Below, one piece after another: positions 1-8,398 of a stretch of 37,323 nt of DNA (within the stretch, counting starts at the first letter, position 1; the number at the start of each line of letters is the position of its first letter). Made by a program: the position numbers and the translations under genes. The stretch is from 66-474 sp035717365. GTDB taxonomy: Bacteria; Pseudomonadota; Gammaproteobacteria; Xanthomonadales; Rhodanobacteraceae. The stretch covers positions 1-37,323 of the forward strand of contig DASTIS010000278.1 in the NCBI GenBank assembly GCA_035717365.1, read 5' to 3'. The notes beneath the pieces were generated by a model. The model searched no databases. It worked only from the letters and a program-made list of their open reading frames with translations, and was not told where the DNA came from.

Positions 1-32
1 GCCGCCGGGCACCCCAGAAGGCCTCCTCGCCG

Positions 33-1538
33 ATGCTGAAGATCCAGGTCACCCACTCCTACTTCCTGAATTACGACCCCAAGCAGTGGGAGCGCGGCAA
101 GCCCTACCCCCCGCTTGCCACCATCCAGGTCGCCGCATTGCTCCGGCGGATGGGACATGGTGTTGCGCTGTTCGACGCGATGCTTGCCGATGGCGTCGAG
201 GCATACGAAGCATCCCTGTCGCACGCCGGGCCGGACGTCGTGGTGTTGTACGAGGACAACTTCAACTTCCTGACCAAGATGTGTCTTGGCCGGATGCGCG
301 AAGCCGCATGCGGGATGATTGCATCGGCGCGCGCGCGCGGCGCGCGGGTGATCGTCGCCGGTTCGGACGCATCCGACCGCCCGGAAGCGTTTCTTTCCGC
401 CGGCGCCGACGTGGTGCTGACGGGCGAAGGTATCGCGGCGCTCGTCCAGTTGATCATGCGGCTGGATTCGAGCCCGGGCATCGATACCCAAGGCTGGGTG
501 GCAGGGCTATCCGGCGTTTCCACCCGCGACGGCGGGGAACCGCGAACGGCCCGCCTCGGCACCCAGCCGCCGGATGCGCGACTCGCCGGCCTCCCAGCCT
601 GGGACCTTGTCGACATCGAACGCTACCGGACGCTGTGGCTGGAACGACACGGTTACTTCAGCCTCAACATGACGGCGTCGCGTGGCTGCCCGTTCCACTG
701 CAACTGGTGCGCCAAGCCGATCTGGGGCAACCATTACCGGCGCAACGACGCGGCCGAAGTCGCCGCGGAAATGAGTTACCTCAAGCACACGTTCCACCCC
801 GACCACATCTGGTTCGCCGACGACATCTTCGGCTTCCACGCCCAATGGGTCGACGCATTCGCCGAACGCCTGCACGCTGCCGACGGCGGCGTGCCGTTCA
901 CCATCCAGACGCGCGCGGACCTCTCGACCGAAGCGATGGTCGCCGCGCTCGCGCGGGCCGGTTGCGCCGAGGCATGGATTGGCGCGGAGAGCGGCAGCCA
1001 GCGCATACTCGACTCGATGGACAAGGGCACGCGGGTCGGCAAGCTGATCGACGCGCGCAAACGGCTCGGCGCACAGGGCATCCGCGTCGGCTTCTTCATC
1101 CAGCTCGGCTATCTCGGCGAGCAACTGGCGGACCTGCTGGCGACCCGCGAGCTGATCACGCTCGCCGCGCCCGACGACATCGGCGTCAGCGTGTCGTACC
1201 CGCTGCCGGACACGCGCTTTTACGAACAGGTGAAGGCCCAACTCGGTGAGAAAACGCATTGGCGAGACAGCGGCGATCTGGCGATGATGTTCCGCGGCAC
1301 CTACGATTCCGCGTTCTACCGTTGCATACGCGACCTGCTGCACGACCAGGTCACCCTGCAACAATCGGCGGCCGTCGATTCGCCGGGAGGCGACGACAGC
1401 GCGTTTGCCGCGCTCGACGCGCGATGGGATGCCTTGATCGCGAGCGAACATCTTCACCGCAATCGCGACGCGACCGCGGCGCCATCGAGTCATCACACCA
1501 TGCCGCTGCGCCGTGCTGCCACCGCTCAAAATCATTAG
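33..1538 (+). CDS. B12-binding-domain radical SAM protein
   Basis: A 501-aa protein. Residues 1-150 look like a cobalamin-binding Rossmann domain, with GEG at 131-133 typical of such domains. A radical SAM core follows, with the cluster-binding motif CPFHCNWC (C219, C223, C226). The family uses a 4Fe-4S cluster and SAM to make a radical; cobalamin members often transfer methyl groups or rearrange carbon skeletons, but the substrate cannot be read from the sequence. The ATG at 33 has a possible ribosome site AGAAGG about 11 nt upstream. The frame stays open to the left edge, so a longer form cannot be excluded. It overlaps the next gene by 26 nt and is part of the glycan locus. It is only distantly similar to the other radical SAM protein at 17688-19199. 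Confidence 0.88.
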   Translation: MLKIQVTHSYFLNYDPKQWERGKPYPPLATIQVAALLRRMGHGVALFDAMLADGVEAYEASLSHAGPDVVVLYEDNFNFLTKMCLGRMREAACGMIASARARGARVIVAGSDASDRPEAFLSAGADVVLTGEGIAALVQLIMRLDSSPGIDTQGWVAGLSGVSTRDGGEPRTARLGTQPPDARLAGLPAWDLVDIERYRTLWLERHGYFSLNMTASRGCPFHCNWCAKPIWGNHYRRNDAAEVAAEMSYLKHTFHPDHIWFADDIFGFHAQWVDAFAERLHAADGGVPFTIQTRADLSTEAMVAALARAGCAEAWIGAESGSQRILDSMDKGTRVGKLIDARKRLGAQGIRVGFFIQLGYLGEQLADLLATRELITLAAPDDIGVSVSYPLPDTRFYEQVKAQLGEKTHWRDSGDLAMMFRGTYDSAFYRCIRDLLHDQVTLQQSAAVDSPGGDDSAFAALDARWDALIASEHLHRNRDATAAPSSHHTMPLRRAATAQNH

Positions 1539-2889
1539 GGCGGGCCTGCGCCGCACCACCGAGGCGCTTGCCTCGGAACTGGCGTGCCCCGGCGGCCCAA
1601 CGCCGACGTGGAGCGAGCTCGATTGGCAGCTCGCGATGGCAGCCGCGACAGCGCACGGCGTGTCGCCGCTGCTGCGTAAACATTCAGGTTGGACACACCC
1701 GCGCTGGCGGCAGTTCCTGGAAAACCAGCACGAAGAGGTCGCGATCCGGCATCGCAGGATCGCGGCGCTGCTGGAACACATCGACGCGCGGTCGCACGCC
1801 GCCGGACTGGCGATGGTTCCGCTCAAGGGCGCCGCATTGCACGCGCTCGGCCTCTACACGCCCGGCGACCGCCCGATGGCCGATATCGACCTGCTGGTCC
1901 GGGAGGAGGACGTGCATGCAGCGACCAGGCTGCTGCTTGGAATCGGATACGTTCCCTCGTTCGATGACTGGCGGCACCGGGTGTTCAAACCCGCGGCGGG
2001 AGTACCGCCCGCGGTGCTCGGCGAGCATCGCGACACGCCCGTCAACATCGAACTGCACGCCCGCATCCGCGAACGGCTGCCGGTATCCGTCGTCGACATC
2101 ACCGAACGGATTCTTCGGCGCGAGCCGCGGCCCGGCCTGAATCCCTACCCGTCGCGCAGCGCGTTGCTGGCCCACCTGCTGCTGCATGCAGCGGGCAACA
2201 TGTGCGGGCGCAGCCTGCGCCTGATGCATCTGCACGACATCGCGCTGCTGGCGCGGAGCATGCAGCCGGAGGAATGGATTTTCCTGTGGCGAGGCAGGGC
2301 ATGCTGGTGGGCACTACCGCCGCTGCAGATGGTCGCGCGTCATTACCAGGACGCGATTCCCGATACCGTGCTCGCGACGCTCGCCCGCGATTGTCCGCCG
2401 CTGCTTCGGGCGGTTTCCCGCCGCCGGACCCTCGCGCAGGTTTCCTGCTCGGAGTTGTGGCTGCACGCGTTCCCGGGTCTGGAATGGTCACGCGGTCCAC
2501 TCGATGCAGCGCGCTTCGTCGCGGGCCGCATCCGGCGTTCGCCCGAACAGCTCCGCGAGCGCAACGACATGGCGCGCGCGCAGCTGTGGCTTCGCGACCG
2601 GGACTGGGTGATGGCCCCGCAACCCAGGCGAATCCTCACCTGGCTGACCCGCAAGGTGCCGCGGATGGACATGATGTACGCAGTGCGCATGGCGTTGGCA
2701 CACGCGATATCGGAAGGCGGCGAAAACGATGCGACGGTGAGTGCGGAACCTGGAGCGGCTGTCGCCAAGCGAGTCGAGGAGGCTCCTGTCCGTGAGAGCA
2801 CCGAAAGTTTCCGTCATCATCCCGACCTGGAACCGCCTGCCGCTGCTGCGCAAGGCAGTCGATTCGGTTCTCGCGCAAACTTGTCGTGA
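1513..2889 (+). CDS. Uncharacterised nucleotidyltransferase family protein (NTP_transf_5-like)
   Basis: A 458-aa protein starting at GTG 1513 inside the end of the radical SAM gene. Residues 103-134 contain the hallmark of the NTP_transf_5 group (Pfam PF14907): PLKGAALHALGLY, then GDRPMADIDLLVRE with metal-binding D124 and D126. Such proteins belong to the DNA polymerase beta-like nucleotidyltransferase fold. They are frequent in exopolysaccharide and peptide-modification clusters, but their substrates are largely unknown. The last 50 residues or so (from about 2741) are read out of frame over the start of the following glycosyltransferase gene and look low in conservation value. The natural C-terminus may therefore be shorter, with a frameshift having moved the stop. 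A role in handling a nucleotide-activated group for the glycan is inference. Confidence 0.82.
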   Translation: MLPPLKIIRAGLRRTTEALASELACPGGPTPTWSELDWQLAMAAATAHGVSPLLRKHSGWTHPRWRQFLENQHEEVAIRHRRIAALLEHIDARSHAAGLAMVPLKGAALHALGLYTPGDRPMADIDLLVREEDVHAATRLLLGIGYVPSFDDWRHRVFKPAAGVPPAVLGEHRDTPVNIELHARIRERLPVSVVDITERILRREPRPGLNPYPSRSALLAHLLLHAAGNMCGRSLRLMHLHDIALLARSMQPEEWIFLWRGRACWWALPPLQMVARHYQDAIPDTVLATLARDCPPLLRAVSRRRTLAQVSCSELWLHAFPGLEWSRGPLDAARFVAGRIRRSPEQLRERNDMARAQLWLRDRDWVMAPQPRRILTWLTRKVPRMDMMYAVRMALAHAISEGGENDATVSAEPGAAVAKRVEEAPVRESTESFRHHPDLEPPAAAAQGSRFGSRANLS

Positions 2890-3697
2890 CTTCGAACTCG
2901 TCGTCGCGGACGATGGTTCGACCGACGGCACGCGCGACTATCTCGAAGCAATCGACGATCCGCGCGTGCGGCCGATCTGGCTCGAACATCATGGTCTCAC
3001 TTCGGCCCGCAGTGCAGCACTTCGCCATGTGCGCGGCGAATGGGTCGCGTTCCTCGACTCCGATGACCTGTGGCTGCCGGAAAAGCTGGCGTTGCAACTC
3101 AATAGACTTGCCACACATGCAACTTGCCGATGGAGCTGCACTGGATATTCGTTCGTCGACGCTGACGAAAGACCGCTGCCGGAGCGTTCGAGCCTTCTGC
3201 ACAGGCCGGTTTCAGGACACATCCTCGAATCCATCCTCAAGTTCGAGGTCGTGCCATCGATAGTCACGACAATCGTACAGCGATCATTGATCCAGGAGAT
3301 CGGTGGATTTGACGAGGGCATTTCAATATGTGCCGATTTCGACTTCATGCTGCGACTCGCAGCGCGCAGCGAAATCTGCGCGCTGCCCGAAAGCCTGGTG
3401 CTGGTGCGTGAACATGCCGGCCGAACCACCGCACAATTGCGCCTGGTGGATGTTTATGTTGATCAGGAACGCATATTCCGCAAGGCCGCGGCGGCAGCAA
3501 CCAACCGCAGGATACGCACGCTATGCCTGCGTCAGTGCGCCGTACAACTGGCCGAACAGGCAGGCGCCCAGTCACGGGAAGGATCGCACCTTGCCGCTTT
3601 CGCGACCCTCGCCCGCAGCGTGCGCGCCGGGTTTTGCAACGGAATTCTCTGGAGAGTGGCGGCCGGTTGCGCGGCCCGGGCGACGGGATGGAAGTGA
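2792..3697 (+). CDS. Glycosyltransferase family 2
   Basis: A 301-aa GT-A fold glycosyltransferase. The N-terminus KVSVIIPTWNR is the classical GT2 start. It is followed by the nucleotide-binding DDGSTDGT and the metal-binding DSDD in FLDSDDLWLPEKLALQ. I chose GTG 2792 because a strong ribosome site (GAGGAGG, about 2776-2782) lies just upstream and it places the first beta strand at the N-terminus; an upstream in-frame GTG at 2741 would add 17 residues. The gene overlaps the end of the nucleotidyltransferase frame by 98 nt. It is the last gene of the plus-strand arm and converges on the sulfotransferase at 3782. It presumably adds one sugar to the locus glycan; the donor and acceptor cannot be told. 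Confidence 0.9.
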   Translation: MRAPKVSVIIPTWNRLPLLRKAVDSVLAQTCRDFELVVADDGSTDGTRDYLEAIDDPRVRPIWLEHHGLTSARSAALRHVRGEWVAFLDSDDLWLPEKLALQLNRLATHATCRWSCTGYSFVDADERPLPERSSLLHRPVSGHILESILKFEVVPSIVTTIVQRSLIQEIGGFDEGISICADFDFMLRLAARSEICALPESLVLVREHAGRTTAQLRLVDVYVDQERIFRKAAAAATNRRIRTLCLRQCAVQLAEQAGAQSREGSHLAAFATLARSVRAGFCNGILWRVAAGCAARATGWK

Positions 3698-3781
3698 CAT
3701 GGCGGCCGGCTTCCCGGCGGTTTCCGATCCGACGCGCGACATGCCCGACGTGATCGACTCTCCGGCCGGCCGGCATTCGCG

Positions 3782-5104
3782 TCATTCCGGACGCGGGACA
3801 GTGAACCGTGCCAGGCGCACCTTGAGACGATCGGCCACCCATTCGGCCTGCGTCATCATCCGCAACCATTTTCGACGCAATGCGGGCACGGGCTCGAGCT
3901 GGTAGCCGAGCCGTTCAACGCTGTCGCCCACCATCGCGCCGAGTCGCTCGCGATCGTGCCGTGTGAGCACACCGAACGCGTCGCCCGGAGGGCGGTGGTT
4001 CAAGCGCCCCGCTGGTCCATCATCACCATAAGAACTGTTGCTTGGGGCGGGGATGCCGTTCACCGTCGGTTGCATCATGACGGGCAGCGTCTGGATCCCG
4101 AGAAAGCAAGCCATGCGGTGCACACTGCCTGGCGTGTCCTCGAGAAGATCCTCGTAGCGTAAAAGCAGGTACGCATCCGAAGCCGGCCGAGCCGACCGGT
4201 TTGCCGCCTCCCGGTACGACCGGCGCATTTGCCGCAGGATCCGGCTGCCCTCGCTCAGGGAGCGGCCGGAATTCAGTGCGGCGCGTCGGTGCGACGCGTA
4301 GACCGCGCAAGGATGACGGACGACGTGGAGCAGTTTTGCCTCCGGGAATTCCACAGTCAGGCGCGACAGGAAGCGCTCATTGGTGGGCGTCTTCTCGACC
4401 CATCGCCGCAAAGGGGACCCGATCCGGAATCCTGCCGTGCAATAGGCGTAGGCCAGGGCGATCGCAACCAGTGGCCAGGACGCGATGCGCTGCCCGAGTC
4501 GCGCTTCGACCAGTGGCCACCAGGCCATGAGGGCCCGTGCGAACTCGACATATGGCGAACCAGCTTCCGACGAGCGCCCGAACAACCAATAAGGTTGCTG
4601 GTTGATCGGGTTGGCGAGCCGCCGCAACCATTCGCAGCCGAGGAACCGCCGCCGGTCATCCGGCCGCAGGCGCTTCAGGTGCCACGCGAAATGGGTGAAC
4701 ATGGTGCCTTCGGAAGGCAACACCGAAAGAGCGGGGTGATGGTCGAGCAGGTCGCGCACCAACGTGGTGCCACTTCGATGAACACCAAAGACGAATACCG
4801 GTCGGCTTGCGACTGCAAAGGCGTGCTCGATCTCGTCGGCGGTGAGGGTTGGCGGACCGGCCGACCCGGCCAGCGACCACACGGCGTCGGACCAGACCAC
4901 CGCGGCCGCGCGCGTGGCTGCGAAATCGGCAACTCGTGATCCTTGCAGCCTTCGATCGAGCCGTTCCTCGAGATCGATGATATTCAACGGATCGCACCTC
5001 GGCCTGCGGACACCAGCGACCTGGCGGAGCCCTGAGGAACGCCCGGACTCTCCAACCACGAACTTTTCCGAGACAGCCTTGGGGAAACAGGCTGTCCGCT
5101 CCAT
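3782..5104 (-). CDS. Sulfotransferase family protein
   Basis: A 440-aa cytosolic protein with the PAPS-dependent sulfotransferase signature. The 5'-phosphosulfate loop is VFGVHRSGTTLVRDLL (about 105-120), with a catalytic-type region HHPALSVLPSEGT after it. A 3'-phosphate binding element LLHVVRHPCAVYASHRR lies in the middle of the protein. The first 95 residues show no recognisable domain. The family transfers sulfate from PAPS to hydroxyl or amino groups. The ATG at 5104 lies 4 nt after the stop of the preceding fusion gene, so it is probably the last gene of the export operon. With the second sulfotransferase at 8399-10018 it suggests a sulfated glycan, which is inference. The 84-nt gap to the convergent GT2 gene has no clear terminator. 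Confidence 0.86.
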   Translation of the reverse strand: MERTACFPKAVSEKFVVGESGRSSGLRQVAGVRRPRCDPLNIIDLEERLDRRLQGSRVADFAATRAAAVVWSDAVWSLAGSAGPPTLTADEIEHAFAVASRPVFVFGVHRSGTTLVRDLLDHHPALSVLPSEGTMFTHFAWHLKRLRPDDRRRFLGCEWLRRLANPINQQPYWLFGRSSEAGSPYVEFARALMAWWPLVEARLGQRIASWPLVAIALAYAYCTAGFRIGSPLRRWVEKTPTNERFLSRLTVEFPEAKLLHVVRHPCAVYASHRRAALNSGRSLSEGSRILRQMRRSYREAANRSARPASDAYLLLRYEDLLEDTPGSVHRMACFLGIQTLPVMMQPTVNGIPAPSNSSYGDDGPAGRLNHRPPGDAFGVLTRHDRERLGAMVGDSVERLGYQLEPVPALRRKWLRMMTQAEWVADRLKVRLARFTVPRPE

Positions 5105-5108
5105 CCCA

Positions 5109-8100
5109 TCACTGGGCCACCGATTGCTTCCTCAATCGTTCGACGTCCCTTTCGTCCAATCCGAAATGCCGGCGCAGGTGCTCGACATAGGCGAGCATGC
5201 TTTGCTGCACGTCCGGCCCGAGTTCATAGCGTTGGGACACCAGGTGCTGTACCCGCAACACTTCCTGCATGTGTACCCGCCGATCGCTTGCCGCGATGGC
5301 GCTGGAGGCATGCCTGCGATGCAGGTTGAGCGATTCCGGCACGAAGGCAATATCGCCCTGCTCGAGTACCGCGAGATAGGCGACCCAGTCACCGGCTATC
5401 CTGAAGTTCGACATCGTTTCGAGTTCGCGCGCCATCGCATTCCGCAACGCATCGCGGCGAAACAGCACGGCACTCACGTTGGGAATCGTGTTTTTTACGG
5501 CCAGATACTTCCTGTTTTCGTCCGACCCCATTTCCCTGTAGGCCTGCAACCAATGCCTGCGTGAAACGTCATCGGTGTATCCAAGGTAAGTATTGGCGAG
5601 GAGATTGCCTGTTTCGCCGATCTGCCGGGACTGGCAGTAGGCCAACACCACCGCCCGATCCTTCATGGCGGCTGTCAAGCTCTCGAGAAACTCCGGCTCG
5701 CACAGGTCGTCGGCTTCGGCAATCCACACCAGGTCCCCGCGCGCGAGTTCGATACCCCTGGCCCATTGCCGCGACACGCAGCCGGAATTGACGCTGTTGG
5801 GTACCAGCCGCAACGGGATCCCGTATTCGGCGGCGAGCCTTTCGGTGACGGCGACACTGTCGTCATTCGACGCGTCGTCGAGAATGATCACTTCGTAAAA
5901 CGGCAGGGTCTGCCGGACGATGGAGCCGATCCGGTCGCGCAGGTGGCGGGCATAGTTGTAGTTGGGAATGATCACCGAGACTCTGGGGAACGGGCATCCG
6001 AGCAACTCCAGCAGATCGAACAGGTACTTGCGGAAGTCGTATTCCTCGTTGATCAGTGCATGGCCGCGCGCGCCCATCGCCCTTGCACGCGGTTCGTCGC
6101 CCAGCAACCCGAGCACGGCATTGCCGAACGCCTCCAGATCGAAGGCGGGTACGAGCACACCCGTGCCGCGCTCCAGCAGCTCGACGAAACCGCCCGCACC
6201 GGCAAAGCCGATCACCGGCACCTCGGCCTGCAGCGCTTCCAGCACCACGGACGGGAACGGATCCTCGCGCGAGGTCAGGGCGTAAACGTCGGAGCCCGCG
6301 AAATAAAGATCGGTATCGGGGTCGATACCGGGAAAGTGGAAGCGGTCCGCGAATCCGGCGGCGCGCACGGATTCGCGAACGTCCGATTCAAGTGTCGCGT
6401 CGAAATGCCCGACCCACAGGAAATGCACGTCGTCGCGTGTCCGCATCACCCGCATGCCGATCTCGACAAACAGGTCGATTCCCTTGCGGTGGTCGGCATA
6501 GCCGACGCATAAGGCAATTCTTGAAGTCTCGGAAATACCCAACCTTTGTCGTAGCCGGCGTCGCGCCTCGATTCTTCCCTCCGGACCGGCGAGCCGGTTG
6601 AGTTTGTAGAGACCCTGGGTACGTATTTCCGTCCGGACCGACCATAGATCGACGCACTCGTTGAACCTGTCCCGGACGTCTGCGGAGGGAAACACCACGC
6701 CGTCGACATTCGCCACGAGTGCCTTGGCGTGTTCGAGCAAACCAAAACTGCGGATCACGCCGGGCAGTTCGTGGATCAGGCTGATGAGCCGGAATCCGGC
6801 ATCCTTGAGCGTCCTGGCGAATAGCCCGGAAGCCGTGGTGTTGGCGATGGCGTGGCGGGCACCGCCGGCGTAAAGCCTGCGCGCGAGATGCTGTGCCGCC
6901 GCCCCGAGTGGTTCGACGCCGGCCAGATCATGGACCGTGGCCCAACGGGCAAACTCGTCGCGCAACCGCCCATCGCCAAGCAGCACCACGTCCACCTTGA
7001 ACTTGAACCACTCGCTGTACAGGCGCGCCATGTTGAGGGCGAGGTATTGCGCGCCATGCGGATGGGCGTCATGCGACACGATCACGATGCGACGGGTCAT
7101 CGTTTCCATCTCTTCGGCACCGCCTTCGAGCAATGCCTGCCGGGTTTGATCGAGGAAGGCATAGCCGTAACTGCGGTCGGGTTCGAGATAGGCGCCCTCT
7201 GCCCATTCGTTCCATGCGTTCAGGAATACGATGCGCTCCCCGGCAACCGGATGTTTGCGCGCGTAGTCGATGGCCAGCCCGAGCCAGTCGCGATATCGCT
7301 GGGGTGTGGCGTTGACGAAGGTGTAGCCGGCGCCCGGCTTGCGCGCCTCGTTGTCCCAGGAGGGGAACACGCCGCGGATCATGTCGTAACCGGGCACTTC
7401 GATTCGTCTGGCGCGTTCGACGATGTCCCCGTACTCGATCACATTGCCCTGATAAGCAGGATTGACGATGTCCAGATGCTTGTTGATCGGCTCCAGCCCG
7501 CTTGCGAGTTTGTGCGGCGGAAATTCGATGGCTGCATCGAATCCGTGGACACGCGGATCTGCCAGGTCGAACTGCACCATCGCAAGAAACAGCTCGCCGA
7601 TACCGACCCTTCGACAGTACCCGCGCCAGCGTTCCAGCGTGGCCGCGGCGTCGGGCAGCAGCGATGGCCGGTACAGCACGACCAGCGGGCGGCCGTCCAC
7701 GCGGATGTAGCGGGGGTCCCGAAGCATGGGCTCGAGGGAGGCGATGAACGCAAGATCGTCCTCGGGCGAATGTTCCTGCCGGATCAGCACATCGTCCTCG
7801 AGGCCGTCCCAACGCCGTGTCCAGTTCTCGTTGGCCCAGCACACGCAGAACGGATAATCGATGTCCGGGTGATCCAGGAACTGTTGCAACGGCCGCTCGA
7901 GCAATCGCCTGCCATTGAACCAGTAATAGTGGAAGCAGAACCCCTTCAGCCCGTAATGCCGTGCCAACTCGACCTGTCGGCGCATCACATCGACGACGCG
8001 CAGGTCGTAGTAGCCAAGTTCATCGGGCAGCCTCGGCTGATAGTGCCCCGCGAACTGCGGCGCCGCCTTGGACACATTGGTCCATTCGGTGAACCCACGT

Positions 8101-8354
8101 CCCCACCACGCGTCGTTCTCGGGTATCGGATGAAACTGGGGCAGATAGAACGCGATGGCACTTACGTCGATCTTCGAAAGGTCGGCCGGATCGTCGTCCA
8201 TCGGGACGTATTCGAAGCCGCGCGTTCCCGCCGCCGACTCGAACAGGCCTTCCAGCACCGCCCCGCGGGCCGTGTCCGGATTTGCGGGTCGCCGCGAACC
8301 TTGCGCGCCCTGGGCCGCGCCAACGGCCCTGCCATTCATTTTCCAGCCGCTCAT
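5109..8354 (-). CDS. Triple-domain protein: WbsX (GH99-like) + GT4 + GT2
   Basis: A 1081-aa protein with three catalytic-type modules. Residues about 60-400 match the WbsX/GH99-like domain (AIAFYLPQFHPIPENDAWW, GFTEWTNV, CWANENWTRRWDG, NAWNEWAEGAYLEPD). Residues about 419-780 are a GT4 glycosyltransferase, with the donor-site element EDPFPSVVLEAL near its end. Residues about 788-1000 are a GT2 domain (RVSVIIPNYNYARH, LDDASNDDS, IAEADDLCEPEF). WbsX domains are found in O-antigen clusters, although whether they transfer or hydrolyse sugars is unsettled. The start is ATG 8354, with AGGTAA about 8 nt upstream; an in-frame TTG at 8390 would add 12 residues. Fusion of the modules suggests successive additions to the same growing glycan. 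Confidence 0.87.
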   Translation of the reverse strand: MSGWKMNGRAVGAAQGAQGSRRPANPDTARGAVLEGLFESAAGTRGFEYVPMDDDPADLSKIDVSAIAFYLPQFHPIPENDAWWGRGFTEWTNVSKAAPQFAGHYQPRLPDELGYYDLRVVDVMRRQVELARHYGLKGFCFHYYWFNGRRLLERPLQQFLDHPDIDYPFCVCWANENWTRRWDGLEDDVLIRQEHSPEDDLAFIASLEPMLRDPRYIRVDGRPLVVLYRPSLLPDAAATLERWRGYCRRVGIGELFLAMVQFDLADPRVHGFDAAIEFPPHKLASGLEPINKHLDIVNPAYQGNVIEYGDIVERARRIEVPGYDMIRGVFPSWDNEARKPGAGYTFVNATPQRYRDWLGLAIDYARKHPVAGERIVFLNAWNEWAEGAYLEPDRSYGYAFLDQTRQALLEGGAEEMETMTRRIVIVSHDAHPHGAQYLALNMARLYSEWFKFKVDVVLLGDGRLRDEFARWATVHDLAGVEPLGAAAQHLARRLYAGGARHAIANTTASGLFARTLKDAGFRLISLIHELPGVIRSFGLLEHAKALVANVDGVVFPSADVRDRFNECVDLWSVRTEIRTQGLYKLNRLAGPEGRIEARRRLRQRLGISETSRIALCVGYADHRKGIDLFVEIGMRVMRTRDDVHFLWVGHFDATLESDVRESVRAAGFADRFHFPGIDPDTDLYFAGSDVYALTSREDPFPSVVLEALQAEVPVIGFAGAGGFVELLERGTGVLVPAFDLEAFGNAVLGLLGDEPRARAMGARGHALINEEYDFRKYLFDLLELLGCPFPRVSVIIPNYNYARHLRDRIGSIVRQTLPFYEVIILDDASNDDSVAVTERLAAEYGIPLRLVPNSVNSGCVSRQWARGIELARGDLVWIAEADDLCEPEFLESLTAAMKDRAVVLAYCQSRQIGETGNLLANTYLGYTDDVSRRHWLQAYREMGSDENRKYLAVKNTIPNVSAVLFRRDALRNAMARELETMSNFRIAGDWVAYLAVLEQGDIAFVPESLNLHRRHASSAIAASDRRVHMQEVLRVQHLVSQRYELGPDVQQSMLAYVEHLRRHFGLDERDVERLRKQSVAQ

Positions 8355-8398
8355 GACATTGTTACCTGCCCATCGCCAACCGAAACGCAAAACACGCC

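Noticed and set aside
507..1826. Minus-strand open frame opposite the first radical SAM gene
   Set aside because: Low-complexity, arginine-rich translation typical of a shadow frame in high-GC DNA.
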